Shown in pieces: positions 1 through 12,500 of a stretch of DNA of 64,000 nucleotides. How positions within the stretch are numbered: position 1 is the stretch's first letter; each line of letters opens with the position of its first letter. The position numbers and the translations under genes were made by a program. The DNA is taken from assembly GCA_028023455.1 (NCBI GenBank), contig JAQFVV010012398.1, positions 11,895,160 through 11,959,159 on the forward strand, in the 5' to 3' direction. The stretch comes from Epiperipatus broadwayi. Its lineage: Eukaryota; Onychophora; Udeonychophora; Euonychophora; Peripatidae. The notes under the pieces are model-generated. The model had not been told where the DNA came from, did not search any database, and was given only the letters and a program-made list of their open reading frames with translations.

Positions 1-1932
1 CTATTTTTGTGTAGAAGTGAACAATAAGATTACGTGCTTAATTTGCAAAGAAAAGATTAGTGTTGTTATAGAATACAACATTAAGCGACATTATAGCACT
101 AATCATGAAGAACAATTTTTGTGCTTTGAAGCAAAAATAAGAGAAGAAAAATTAAAAACAATGAAGAATTTATTAAATAGCCACCAAGGAGTACTTACAA
201 AATAAATGAAAAGTAATGAATCAGTAACAAGAGCTAGTTAAGAAATAAGCTATTTATTAGCAAAACATTCAAAATCATTCACCTATGGTTCTTTACTCAA
301 GGAATGTATGATAAAAGCTGCCAAATTTGTCTTTGCAGAAAAGGTACAGGCATTTCGAGACATCTCATTATCAAGAATAGAATTACTGAAATGGCAGATG
401 ACAACATTTCACAACTACAGTAAATATCTATCTACCTAAATCAAGTTCTTTTCAATTGCAATTATGAAAGCATGAATATAAGAGATATTGTACAAGTTGC
501 TGTTTTTTTTTTGGTTGCAATAATAACATGAGGATCACCGAAGAATTGTTGGAATTCATCCCTTTTCATGGAACAACAACTGATGAAGATATTTTTGATG
601 CCATATGGAGCATTTTAGAAAAATTTAACTTGCCTCTTGACAAACTTGTTTCTGTGACAACTGATGGCACTAAATTGATGATGGGTGAAACTAAAGGTTT
701 TGTGTCATGACTGACAAGGAAATTACAAGATGAGTATCCAGATAAACCAAAAATCAAAACTTTTCATTACTCTGTTTAAAATTATTAAAAATGGACCAAG
801 TACTTAAAACAGTTACAAAGATAGTCAACTTTATTTGATCGAGAGCACTTAACCATCGCCAATTTACCTCATTCCTTAAAGATTTAGAATCCGAATTCGA
901 AGATCTTCCTTATTACTCAAAAGTTCATTTGTTGTCCTGCTCACAACATTAAAGAGCTTCTATCTGCTTTTGGAGAAAATAATATTATTTTTTGAAATGA
1001 AAGATGAAAACAATGAAAATATATCAGTTATAAAAGATCCATTGTGGATACAAGTCCTAGCATTTTTAACCAATATTACAGGACATCTGAATAATCTTAT
1101 ATTAGCAAGGCAAAGATCAATTAATAACAAACATGTATGATGCAGTTGCAAGCTTTGTACAAAAACTGAATTTGTTTAAAAATCATGTGCAAAAGAATGT
1201 TTTGACATATTTTCCTACGTGTGAACAGTTAAAAGCACAAAATTACAGTTGTTTGTTTTCACAATACTCTGTAAAAGTTGAAAAAATAAAAAACAAATTT
1301 GATAAACTTTTGATGATTTCAAGGAGTTAGAAGAAATTTTTTCTCTTTTCAATATGACCTTTTGCCTTTGAAGTTGAAAAAGCTCCAAGTTCAATACAAC
1401 TGGAATTAATTGATTTTCAGAATGATTCGATTTTAAAAAAACAAATATCAAGAACTAGTAACTCCCAAAATATATTCCTATTTAGGTGAAAGATACCCGG
1501 AAATTAAAAAATTTGCTGCACAAATTTTATGCTTTTTTGGAAGTACATACTTATGTGAGCAATTATTTTCATGCATGAAATTAAATAAAACAGCTTACAG
1601 ATCAAGATTAACTGATAAACATCTATCTGCCATAATGAAAATTGTTTGTACTCACTATTTGAATCCAGATATTGGAAAACTAGTAGGAGGAAAGTGCTGG
1701 CAAGTTTCCCATAAAAACGATAAATTGTAGTTTTATAAATATTTAATCAAATAAATGTTTAAATAAAAGCAATACCATGTCAATTGTATATTATTGAACT
1801 GAATTCACTAAATTACATAATATTCTTTAATTACCTCACTTCAAAATAAAATTTTAAGAAAATTTGTGTGATGTGGCCTTGAGAATCTTACCAGTCACAT
1901 TAAATGTTTGAATGAGTTTGACACCCTTGCTG
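1..1932 (+). mobile_element. hAT transposon, GTF2IRD2-like, decayed, 5' end outside window
   Basis: A broken hAT-superfamily transposase runs along the + strand in several frames. Positions 17-205 encode a BED-like zinc finger (CLIC, then HYSTNH, after the typical YNIKRHY). Near 528-710 lie the conserved pieces FIPFHGTTT and SVTTDGTKLM. Near 850-950 are NHRQF and the KVHLLS equivalent of the usual RWLSRG block. Positions 1530-1730 carry the C-terminal hAT dimerisation domain (STYLCEQLFS, KLNKT, SRLTDKHL). Many stops and frameshifts separate the pieces, so it is dead. The reading frame is already open at base 2, so the 5' end is upstream of the window. The 3' end is probably GAGTTTGACACCC near 1917-1932, which resembles the inverted terminus of this group. 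Vertebrate GTF2IRD2 is a domesticated relative; nothing here suggests domestication. Confidence 0.85.
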
Positions 1933-2440
1933 TTAAAAGACTGACTTCTTTGAATAATCATTTTAGCATATCTTAACTTTTTGAGCAAATAAATAATTGA
2001 TACATCTTTTTTAAACTTTGTGGAAATGCTTTGTCAATAAGATTAGATAAATATTTCTATTTATTGTCTTAATTGTAATATTATCTTTGCAACAAATTTC
2101 TGATGTTCTATTTGTTCAGTTTGAGTACTGTGGCAATGTAATTTATATATGATTAACAACATATTGGCAATTATGATTTATTATTTTCAAATTACTGTGT
2201 GTGTGTGTGTGTGTGTAATGTTTCTGCCAAAAAAAAAAGTTTTATTACCACACAATTTATAAAAAAGTAATTAATAGCAATATTTCTATAATTATAATTT
2301 AACCCAGATTAGTATTAACAGATACTGTATGAATTACTCCCCTCATTCTTGAGTTAGGTTTAGAGAAATTATACTTTTATAATTTATAGTTATAGAAAAA
2401 TAATTTTTAATTTTATATAGTTGGAAATTTTTACTTCTCT
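1933..2440. other. AT-rich spacer with a short (TG)n run
   Basis: No gene is visible. The stretch is AT-rich with several A or T runs. A dinucleotide TG microsatellite of about 21 bp lies at 2196-2216. Confidence 0.5.
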
Positions 2441-2585
2441 ATTTTGGAAAAATTTATGATGTGAAGATATATGCAGCAACTTCTGCAGTATGTGAAGTTT
2501 ACTTACATAAATCTATAATGTCATAAACATTCACATACTGCAGAAGTTGCTGCATATGTCTTCACATCATAATTTTTTTCAAAAT
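2441..2585. repeat. Near-perfect snap-back palindrome
   Basis: The arm at 2454-2496 and the reverse complement of 2530-2572 match over 43 bp with one difference. The arms extend outwards to about 2441 and 2585 with a few more mismatches. The spacer is about 33 nt. The core contains GCAGCAACTTCTGCAG and its complement. The palindrome sits exactly where the coding remnant of the adjacent minus-strand hAT stops, so it may mark the breakpoint that truncated that element or a small inserted foldback element. Confidence 0.85.
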
Positions 2586-3768
2586 TTGTAGCACATAAAA
2601 AACATTAAATCATTTAACCATTGCAAATTTGTCAGCTCGGGATAATTGCCTTTTTTTTTTTCATTAAAAAAAAATTATTATTTCATCATTGAGACTTGTA
2701 AATGATTTAAAAATTGATTGTGGCTAAGCCATCGAATGTCACTAAAGAATAAAAGTTCTGAATACTGGACAGTGATTTCACATAATAATTTAATTAGAGT
2801 TCACCCCGATATGAAATTTAGAATATTTGTCACAACTGACATCAGTTTTGAAAATGACTACAATCCTCTTTTTGCATATAGATCTTTCTGATGAATAATA
2901 ATACAACAAAATTCAACAATTTTATTGTCAGTATATTGTTTGAGTTGTTTAATAAATCCAACATTTTTTCCAACCATGTTTGAATTTTTTTTCTTTTGAT
3001 ATTTTTTACTTTTTCCATGTAATTTAGAATGATTTTTTTTTTTTTACTGCTTGAGAAACTCTTGTGCAGTCCTCATTGGTAAATTTATTTTTTTAGAAAA
3101 CATTCTACATTATTAATAGAATGCAAGGTTTCAGTAGTTACAGAAACAATTTTTTTTAGTTCATTTTTGTAAATTTGTCTGTAATACTGGTAGTTTTCCT
3201 ATTAAATTTATTAATTTTACTAATTCTTTCATAAAATTTTCAGATTTGTATCTAGAAATAATTGCAAGTTGTGCCTGACCAGTAATATCAATACTTTTAA
3301 CTGAAAAAATTGAATACATTTTGTTTTGTTTTTTAAATTGCAAACTAATTAGAAGTATATTTGTCCATAGCCAAAAATTGATCTTTCACTCTATTGTGAC
3401 TAATTGACAATTCTTTTGCTTTTTTTATAATAAGATTCTTTACTTTAAAATTTGCAAACAAATTGTATTCTTAAAAAAACTTTAAAAAATTCTTCTGAAA
3501 GTAGCTTGCCATCTTTTACAATATAGGATGCCAGATGAATAGGCACAAGAAACTATTTAAACACATCAATTTGAGTTTTACAATTTTGTAATTTTTGTGA
3601 TAACTATTCCTTTTTCTCTTGATCCTGATGAAACAATATTTCTATTCATACTTTCAAAATTTCATTTTGCATTATAGCTATGAGTTATGACATTTTTATT
3701 ACTTTTTAACCCTAAAATTGTTTTGTGGGACACTCTATGACTCTTGCATCATGGGTTCACCATTACTG
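2586..3768 (-). mobile_element. hAT transposon, ZBED/GTF2IRD2-like, truncated pseudogene
   Basis: On the minus strand, reading from 3768 down, the first bases (CAGTAATGGTGAACCC) resemble the common hAT terminus CAGTGATGGCGAACC, so 3768 is probably the element's 5' end. Transposase pieces follow in order: an N-terminal block near 3500-3580; the catalytic-region block SIDITGQAQLAIISRY near 3250-3290; NVGFIKQLKQYTDNKIVEF with a following CCIIHQ near 2880-2960; and DIRWLSHNQF near 2730. The last recognisable segment (PELTNLQWLNDL) ends near 2590, where the palindrome begins. Stops and frameshifts are numerous, and the C-terminal dimerisation domain is missing. It lies tail-to-tail with the first hAT but is a different family, because the terminal sequences differ. 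Confidence 0.75.
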
Positions 3769-3789
3769 ATTTAGAATTTTATAAAATGG

Positions 3790-5430
3790 TGCAAAAAGAA
3801 ATAATAATAAGTATAAGAAAATATACTTATGAACTAATATGGAAATCTATAACAATATTTTGGTATTGATAGGAAACTTGTTTCTGCAATAAGAGGAAAA
3901 GATGGATTTATTATTAAAAAAGAAATGATGTCATGTTATGTGTGGAAGAATTCTATAAAGAATTTTATAGTAATAAAGAAAATAAAGCAAAGTATCTTTT
4001 ACAATTATTACATTTTCTGGTTTGCCTATCATTTTAAGTGAAGAAATGATGCATAATTTATGAAGAAAGTAAAAGCTCCAGGAAATAATGAATTTATTGT
4101 TTGATATCTTAGTAAAAGCAAGTGAAGAAATAAAAAAATTGTTGGTAAAGTTATGTACCAAATGTCTAAATGATAAAGAAGTAACCAATTATTGGGAGAA
4201 TGGATTAGTAATATTGATATTTAAGAAAGATGATATTAGAAATTACAGTTCTTTTAGTCTTCTATTAGTACTATACAAAATCTTTACTAAGATAATTACA
4301 ACTTGTCTATAACAAACTTTGGATTCTAATTGACTTAAAAATAAACTGGATTTAAGAGTAGTTTTAGCACAGTGGATTACATCCAAGTTTTGAAGTAAGT
4401 TATAGAAAGGTTCAATAAATATGAGTTGTCATTATGCTTTGTATTTGTAGATTATAAAAAGAATGTTCAATTCTACAGGCATTTATGTGGTAATTAAAGC
4501 TTTGATTCAGCAAGATATGGGGCCAGGATATCGTTATATTTTAAAGAATATTCACAAAATGCAAGAGCAATGATTAAATTATATGGTAATAGAAAGAAGA
4601 TTAACATTGAGAAAGATATATGTCAGAATGTTTTTATATCTTCAAAACTTTTTATTGTATTTGTAAGATGTATTTTGTGGATTAAAATGGCAAATTATTA
4701 TAGTAAAAGTAAATGGGGGTTATTTAACTCATCTAGATATTGCAGTTGATGTGTCTGTGTTTTTTTTTCCAATAATGCTTCACAGCTTCAGGAAATATTG
4801 CCAGACTTATCAGATGAAAATAAGAAATTAGGACTAAAGATTGTGCTCAATGGATTTTCCTAGGGAAAAAAGATAACGATTGATAATCAAGAAGCTAACT
4901 ACAAATACATGTATACTTGGAGGGAATTGTTTTACTAGAAATAATTTAATAATAAAAGAAAATATACCTATATATTTGAAGGAAGAAAAAAAAGGTTTTA
5001 TTAGATTTTCCAGTTCTTACTTATTGATATGAGAACTTGTCATTTAACTGAAGGACAATACATAAACTTCAGCCTAGTACTTCAAGTAGAGGCAGATATA
5101 TGTTTGAAATAACAAGAAAAGATTGCCAAATGAAATACATGGAGAAGAATGCAAACAGATATCATTAATATTATTTTAAAAATTATAAGATTGAAGCTGA
5201 GCTGAATATATTGGTAGAAGAGATGATAATAGATGGAGAGTTGGAAGGTTTAATTGGATCCTAAGACATTTAAAAGTTCTTGAAAGAGATCACATGTTAG
5301 ATGGATAGATGAAATAAGGAAGATAGCTTGTGTTTTATAATGAGAATCTAGAGATTGGAGTAACTTAATTAAACTTGGAGAGACCTTCATCCTGCAGTGA
5401 ATCAATAATATTTGAAAATGATAACGATAT
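3790..5430 (+). mobile_element. RTE-like LINE, copy A, 5'-truncated and decayed
   Basis: This is a reverse transcriptase remnant in shifting frames. Recognisable are the pre-RT segment near 3860-3940, the palm block VLYKIFTKIITT at about 4265-4305, the FVDYKK region near 4440, a damaged FADD region near 4735-4770 (the catalytic aspartate pair is lost), and a conserved C-terminus ending with a GETFILQ-type sequence near 5380-5400. The + strand copy at 7756-9560 matches it through most of its length (for example, both contain AGGAAACTT followed by TTTCTGCAAT). The endonuclease domain is absent, as in a usual 5'-truncated LINE insertion. No open frame longer than about 75 codons remains. Confidence 0.8.
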
Positions 5431-6956
5431 TATATATAATACTCAGATTTTCACAGGCTTTTAAATGTAAATATTGATAATGTAATAGGATTTGTTTTTA
5501 TGTATTTTTTAAAGTTAAATTTCAGTTATGATGTGACAAGGCATAATATCAATTAAAAACTAGTGTTACAAACTGAAATCATGTCAGTTAGTAATTGTAT
5601 CTGTCTGACCCATATTTATATCAAAATCAATAACGTCTTTTTCTTTATTTTGCTACATTATGAGTCATAGACCAGATAATTATTTATTGTATGTGTGATA
5701 AATGGAAATATCACAATTTTCTAAATATTTTCAGAAATAAATATATATAATTTTAAAGTGGGTGTAGATCTATACATTTCTACTTTAGAATGTATGATGA
5801 TTTAAACCCTGGGATTAGTGGACAGTAGGAATAACCACATTTACTATCTTTGGAATGACCTTTAGCCCTATAAATAATATATGAATAAAATAATAATAAA
5901 ATTATTTACATATTTATAGTATTTACAATTATTATGGTACTTCTATATGAATCAAATGCATAAAATATATATTTAGATGGGGGAGGTTTCCATATCAGTG
6001 AAAAGTCGTTTAACTAGATTGAATTTCCCTTATGAGCTCTGATATACTTAGAATCTAGAACAAGCACACAGTTAATTAATCCATAACGCTAAAATAAATA
6101 AATAAATATGTAAACTGTAATCACTGTTAATTATTAATCATCGGTCAAGAAATAAATTGTAAATTTTGTTTGATATAACTTTCAAATATTAAGTTAATAA
6201 GATTTAAGAAATGTTATTCATCTTAAAAAAATTATAATCAGTTTTATAATTTTGTTATAATTAATTTGAAGGCCTACCATTCTAATTCAAGTAGATCTTA
6301 TATTATCATAATTCTGATGTTCCGCCACCATCAGTCAACTAAAAAAATAAGTTTAAAATATTAGTGAAGTTCAAAGCTTCTTTTGGTCTATTTTATTGGA
6401 TTCTTCTCCAGTAGAATGTTAATACAGAGAGATTATGTGTTCATGATGGATAGACTAGCAAAAAAAAAATGAGTGAAAGACAATAGACATTGGCTTGTTT
6501 TAATTCATCAGTAGTTGGTGTAGCCAGGAATGATTTAAAAATTGGCATCATCAGGTGGCTATATAGTTCAGGTTTAATTGATATGTATACTAATAAAAGT
6601 TTTCACTTAAACATAGTGAGACTTTGCTGGATTAATAGTTCATAGTTTAGCAGCTTGTTAAATAACTGGAAATGCCATTCTAACTAGCTTAATTTTCTGG
6701 AATGCTGTTAAAAAAAATTTCTTAGCTGCTTGAGATAAACCACTAATTCTTGACTCAATCGATGTTGTGGCTCTCTTAAACCCAGAAAAACTTCAACTCA
6801 AAAAACTTCCTAATTGGTATCTATTACTGGTCAAAAAACTCCCACACTGGTATCTACCATTATCTTATTATTAAACTTTATAGTAAGTGACATAACTATT
6901 ATAAGAGAAACAAGAATTTGCTTCTTAACAGCATTGTGTAAGTCATATATATTAAT
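5431..6956. other. AT-rich spacer, one small tandem duplication
   Basis: No coding sequence is recognised. A weak tRNA-like B-box (GATTTAAACCC) occurs near 5799. A 33-bp unit is imperfectly duplicated in tandem at 6798-6830 and 6831-6863. Confidence 0.45.
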
Positions 6957-7093
6957 GCTATAACCTTAAGACTATGTGCCTAAAATGTGACAGTAGGGAC
7001 CTCTACAAATCTAAACACAAATTTAATGACTTTAAAGGACAAGATTTGTAGAGGTCCTGTCACATTTTAGGCGCATAGTCTTAAGGTTATAGC
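6957..7093. repeat. Near-perfect snap-back palindrome
   Basis: The arm 6957-7012 is the reverse complement of 7042-7093, with one substitution and one 4-nt length difference. The spacer is about 29 nt. The arm includes TAACCTTAAGACTATG and CTAAAATGTGACAG. No coding potential is seen. The 7100-7485 stretch that follows is plain AT-rich DNA. Confidence 0.85.
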
Positions 7094-7489
7094 CTTATAT
7101 AATGAGTATGCACTTTACAAATTATTAATTACAACTTTAAACAGCATTATATAATCTGGGATCATTATTGGTTTATTAGCAAAGGGTTTGAAATAGGGGG
7201 AAAGCATACTAACTACAATCAACACTTCTCTTTATATTAAGTCAACTGCTCATGTAATCGGTGCTTAAAAATATTCTATATAATTTAATCTGTTAAGTGC
7301 TTGTTTTATTTTTAAGTTAATTACAAATATACATCTTAATTATTTTGTTTTTAATTGACCTGTACATTTAATTTATTTAAAGCCATATATTTTATGATTT
7401 AAATTAACAAATTTAATTTGCAAACAATTTTAATTTATATTTAATATATTTTATTCTGATTACAAGTATTGTTCCATTTTCATTTAAAT

Positions 7490-7755
7490 TTTTTTTGCAA
7501 ACTCCACAAATCTATGGTGTCTCTCATTTCTGTCACCACAATCAAATTTACCTGCAGCACTTTCATCTTTCAATTATTTAACAATTCTAGCATTAAAGTC
7601 TCCCATGAAAAAATTTTAAAATGTTGTTTTGTCTGATGAAAAGTTTTGTGCATCCATATAAAAATCCTCTACTTCATTATCAGAATGAGAACTTGTCAGG
7701 ACATAAACCTGAATTGTCTGCAATCTGCTATTTAATTGAGTAACTAATACACTCT
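7490..7755 (-). mobile_element. Inverted endonuclease segment of RTE-like LINE copy B
   Basis: Reading on the minus strand from 7755, the sequence encodes LQTIQVYVLTSSHSDNEVED, then the APE-type endonuclease signature MGDFNAR near 7590-7610, then AAGKFDCGDRNERHHRF and EFAKK near 7490-7550. This is the upstream part of the same LINE whose downstream part begins on the opposite strand at about 7756. Relative to a contiguous element, roughly 35 codons between the two parts are missing. One in-frame stop follows GDFNARIVK, so the domain is not functional. Confidence 0.8.
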
Positions 7756-9560
7756 GTCTGATATGTCCTCGATGACCACAAATATGTATTTTAAGATTGT
7801 AATGTTCTTAATAAATTCAACACAGGAAGTGATCATCGATAGTGAGATGTAGGATACATGTTAATGCAAAACTAGAGAAACCAAAATTATTAAGAAAAGC
7901 AGTCTTTACATTTGATATTTCCTAATCTTCTGAAACATTCCAATGAATTTAAATTAGAACTTCCAAATCGTTTTCAAATATTAACCAATTTTGAACATGA
8001 TTCAGATCTGACCAAAGTCAATAGGAAGATAACTGATACACTTTTAAAACTGCAACAAATAAGAAAGTATAATGTAAACTATCAAGGAAAGCTATAGAAG
8101 AGAATAAAAGTCTCAAGAGTTTAAAACAACATATCAGTAGGAAACTTATTTCTGCAATGAGAAAAAAGATGGAACTATTACTAAAAAGTGAGATGACATC
8201 TTGAAATGTATAAAAGAATTCTATCAAGAATTATGTAGCAATAAAGAACAAAAAAAAGTACTCTACAACTAGTATATCTTGGGGAATGCAATTAAATCTA
8301 TGCAGAAGGGAAAACTTCCAGATAATGATGGAATTACAATCAATATCTTAAAAGAAGAAATAGAAAATTTTTCAACAAAATTCTATATCAAAGGTCTAAA
8401 TGATCAAGATGTACTAAATGATTAGCAGAATGGAGTATTAAATTAAGATATTAGAAAATACAGACATCAGTTTTATACAAAATATTTACCAAAATAATTG
8501 CAATTTGTCTACAGCGAAATTTGGATTTTAACCAACCAAAAAAAAAAAAACAAGCTGGATTTAAAAGTTGTTTTAGTACAGTATATCATATCTAAGTATT
8601 GGGAGAAGTTGTGGAAAGGACCAATGAATATGACTTGCCATTATGCTTTGGATTTATAGATTATGAAAAGGAATTTGATTCTATAAGTATTTCTTCGATG
8701 ATTAAAGTATTCAATCATCGAGGTATAGACCTAGGATATTGTCATATTTTAAAGATTTATAAAAATACAACAGCAACAATTACATTACATAATGATACTA
8801 AAAAAGTTAACACTGAGAAGGATGTATGACAAGGTGACTCCATATCTCCAAAACTTTTTACTGCAGTTTTGCAAGAAGTATTTTGTCGATTAAAATGGGA
8901 AGCTCAGGGAATAAAAGTAAATGGAGTTTATTTAAGTAATCCAGATTTTGCAGATAATGTAGTTGTTTTTGGAAATAATGCTTTAGACCTTCAGGTAATG
9001 TTGCAAGAGTTATCAGATGAAGGTAAGAAAATAGGATTAAAGGTAAATCTTTAAAAAAACGAAAATAATGTTCAATGGATTTTTTCAGAAAAAGAAAAAA
9101 CGAAGATTGATAATGTTGAGTTAGAAGTTAACAAATATCTTGATCAGATTATTACTACAAATGGAAATAATGGAGAAATTAATTATAGAATTAAACTTGG
9201 TTGGAGTGCTTTTGATAGAAATAACTTAATAATAAAAGGAAATACATGTATGTGTTTAAAAAAGAATGTTTTTAATAAATGTGTGTTACCAGTTCTTACT
9301 TTCAAATCTGAAACTTGTATACGTAACAGAAGAGCAATACAAACACTTCAGACCATTCTACAAAGTATGGAGAGATGTATGCTAGAAGTAACAAGAACTG
9401 ACCAAAAACAAAATACATGAATGAGAAACCAAGCAAGTGTTTCTGATATAGATGGATAGTTGAAATAAGAAAGTTTATTGTAGGGATCAGAGAAGATGAA
9501 TTGAACCTGGAGAGACTTTCATCCTGCAATCAATCAATAATGGTTGAAAATCATGACAAG
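7756..9560 (+). mobile_element. RTE-like LINE copy B, linker and reverse transcriptase part
   Basis: The forward part starts inside the end of the endonuclease (YVLDDHKYVF, then NKFNTGSDHR near 7810-7850) and runs through the linker (SNEFKLELPNRF, FEHDSDLTKVN at 7940-8030). The reverse transcriptase follows: PLCFGFIDYEKEFDSI at 8638-8685, an interrupted QGDSISPKLFTAVL at 8830-8870, and FADNVVVFGN at 8950-8980, where the second catalytic aspartate of FADD is changed to asparagine. The C-terminal part (KLGWSAFDRNNLIIKGN, LPVLTFKSETC) ends near 9530 with ESLSSCNQSI-like residues, followed by a short AT-rich tail. Stops and frameshifts make it dead. Orientation against the upstream piece indicates 5' inversion during insertion. 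Confidence 0.85.
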
Positions 9561-12500
9561 TATTGTTCACGTTTATTTTTCTATATTTTTAACTTTGTAA
9601 ACGTAATATTTGAAAGTAGTGAGCAGAAAAGTTTTTCTTTTTTTATTTTAATAAAAATAATACCATTAATAATGATAAATGCTATTTAATTATTTTAGCT
9701 TTATATAATTATTTTAAATCTATCCTGAAATAATTATTGAAAGATGGAAATCAAGAGAAACCCCTCTTCCACTTTTGAACATGTGCTATGAAAATAGTGA
9801 TCATGAACATATTTGTTTTTTATTATTTTAATGATAATTAAATTTAGATATATATATCTAATAATATTAAATTTTTTATAATAATTTTAATTGTTTTTTT
9901 TTTCTCTTTGATTTTAACCATATCATTAAATACATATATGTCTTATTAAAACTTGATCTAAACGCCAGCATGGCTTATAGTACATCATTTAAATTTTACT
10001 ATAGAGATATTTTCATCTCAATCTATTAGACCAATAAGGAACATATTTTTATTATTTTTAAATATATGATTTATACAGCAAAATGTAAAATATTTATTAT
10101 AATATGTTGGCAGTTACTAATCAAAAAATAAATATATAAATAGTGAATTTATATCAAAAATCAGTTTTTTTTTAAAAAAAAAATTTCATCAAGTATACAT
10201 TTTAAAAATTCTGAAGAAAATGTTGTGATAGGAGTTTAATTAAAGTATTTAAAAAAAATAGAATTGTTGTTCATTAACCATTATACAAAATGAGACTATA
10301 TATATATATTGTGCCCTTTTGTATGGGTCACCATCTAATTTTGTGCTAATCTATTAAAAATTTTAAATTTAAGATATATTTGAATATGTGATGTTAATTT
10401 TGCTTATGGTAATATTTCAAAAGGTTTAATTAAAGCAATCTATGAGTATTTGATGTGTGAAATTGTGCTGATGTAGAGAGAGACATTTTAAATGATGATG
10501 ATTATAATATATAGTTGGGAAAAATGGCCATAACCAATACTGCATTAATATATTTAATAAATAAATATTTAAAGTTAAAGTATTTAAAAAGACAAGTTAA
10601 TTAAATGCATATTTTATTATTGATAAAATAATATTATAAAAGAATATAAATATTTTAATTATTGTAAGTACTTAAATAGAAGACTAATATTTATTTTAAT
10701 AATATTGATAATTATTTTAAAATCTATTATAATATCTTATTTATTTAAAAAATATTTATTTTAAAAATGCAATTGTTAGTTTATTTTTAGACATGAAAGC
10801 TTTGTTATAAAAAAAAGATGTTAGTTAAATTTACACACATCATGGAAGTTATTTAGTAAAGTTGCAAACTTTTTAAAATATGTTATAAATTTATAAATAA
10901 TACGGAGTATCACGAGATAAAAATAAAGATAAATTAAGGAATATTAAATCTATTTTAAAAGTATTGCTTTAAAAATATAACGATAAAAAATACTTAGTTA
11001 TTTTAAATAATTTATAAAAGTTAAAATTAAAAAAGTAAGTAAGATATTTTAAAAAATTTTAATAGATTTAAAAATGATAAAGATTATTTAGAAATTTATA
11101 ATGAATAAATATTAAATATTAAATAAGTCATTATTTATTTTAATTTTTGTTGAAATATGAAATAAGCAGCAAAGTTGATTGTTTAATCTACCAATCAAAT
11201 GGGAAGTTCTCATAAAAGTAGTCAATTGTTAGGAGGGACTTGATTATTTTCAAGTTAATTGTTTATTAAAAAATAGCTACGTAAATTTATAGACGTTTAA
11301 AATCATTTAAAATTATAAGAGTGTCTTAAAATAAGTTATAGAAATTTTAAATGATAGAATGCAGTATTAACTTAATTTTTCCCTATCGATCGCTCTATAT
11401 TAGCTCAATTTACAAGCAAATAGTCATGGGAACATCTATATAGTGAAAATATATCGGAAACTTTATACTAGAGATATGACAAACTGTTAGTTCGAAATTA
11501 CGAGATGGAAAAAGTAATATTTTGGACAGTATATATTTTAAAAGCTAATTACTATTGACTATTAGAAAATAGATATTTTTAAGAATAAAATATTTTATGA
11601 AGAAAGTATTTTGAAGTATAATTTAAAAATATATCTTAAGTAGATATTAAAAAGAAAGGTTTTATAAATACTTGCTTTTAAGTCTTTATTTTAAAAATGA
11701 ATTGAATTTAAAAGGAAAAAATTGAAAATATAATTAGCTAAAAGTCTTAATATAATAAAAATTATTATATTGAAATAATTTAAACACTGTCGTTATGATA
11801 AAGAAGCTTATTCTTACCTGGTATTTTTTATGATGGTAATATGTGACCGTATTTAAAATAATTAAATATAATTTTTATAAACTATAGATAAATTAAAATA
11901 ATAACTTTTATATATTTTTAAAAGAACTAAACCAGGACCTATAAACTATTTTAATTTTATTTTATTTTTAACTTATTTTTAAAAGAATTTTTTTCATTTA
12001 AACTATGCAACAGGAAATGGTCTAGGAATATTGCCTAAAAAATTAGGGAAAAGGAAACATCACTGGATTTAGTATATGATTTTGTTTATTTATCTAATAA
12101 ATTTAAATATTATTAATTATTAAAATAAGAGACATTCTTAAAATATAACTAAATAAATAATATAATTGCAAAGTTTATTTTATAATTAATATACACGTAT
12201 TTTAAGTATCGGAGATAAATGGATTTAGAAGCTGATTCGAAGATATTGGAAGATGGACTGTACATTAAATATTATTGATGGAATTGTATAATAATAATAA
12301 TTTTATTATTAATATTTTTAGCAACCAATATTTTTTTTTATAATGTATGATATTTTAAAATACACACAATTATATTGGGAAGTTTTATTTAAATATGCAA
12401 TTTATTATGAATAAATAGATGCAACATTACTAAGAGCTTAGAAATAATTATATGATCTTTCTAATAAATTTGATATTTTATGTTATAGTATTAAATTATA

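Noticed and set aside
1-1932. Host GTF2IRD2-type or ZBED gene
   Set aside because: The reading frame is broken by many stops and frameshifts, no introns are needed to explain it, and the 3' terminus looks like a transposon end.
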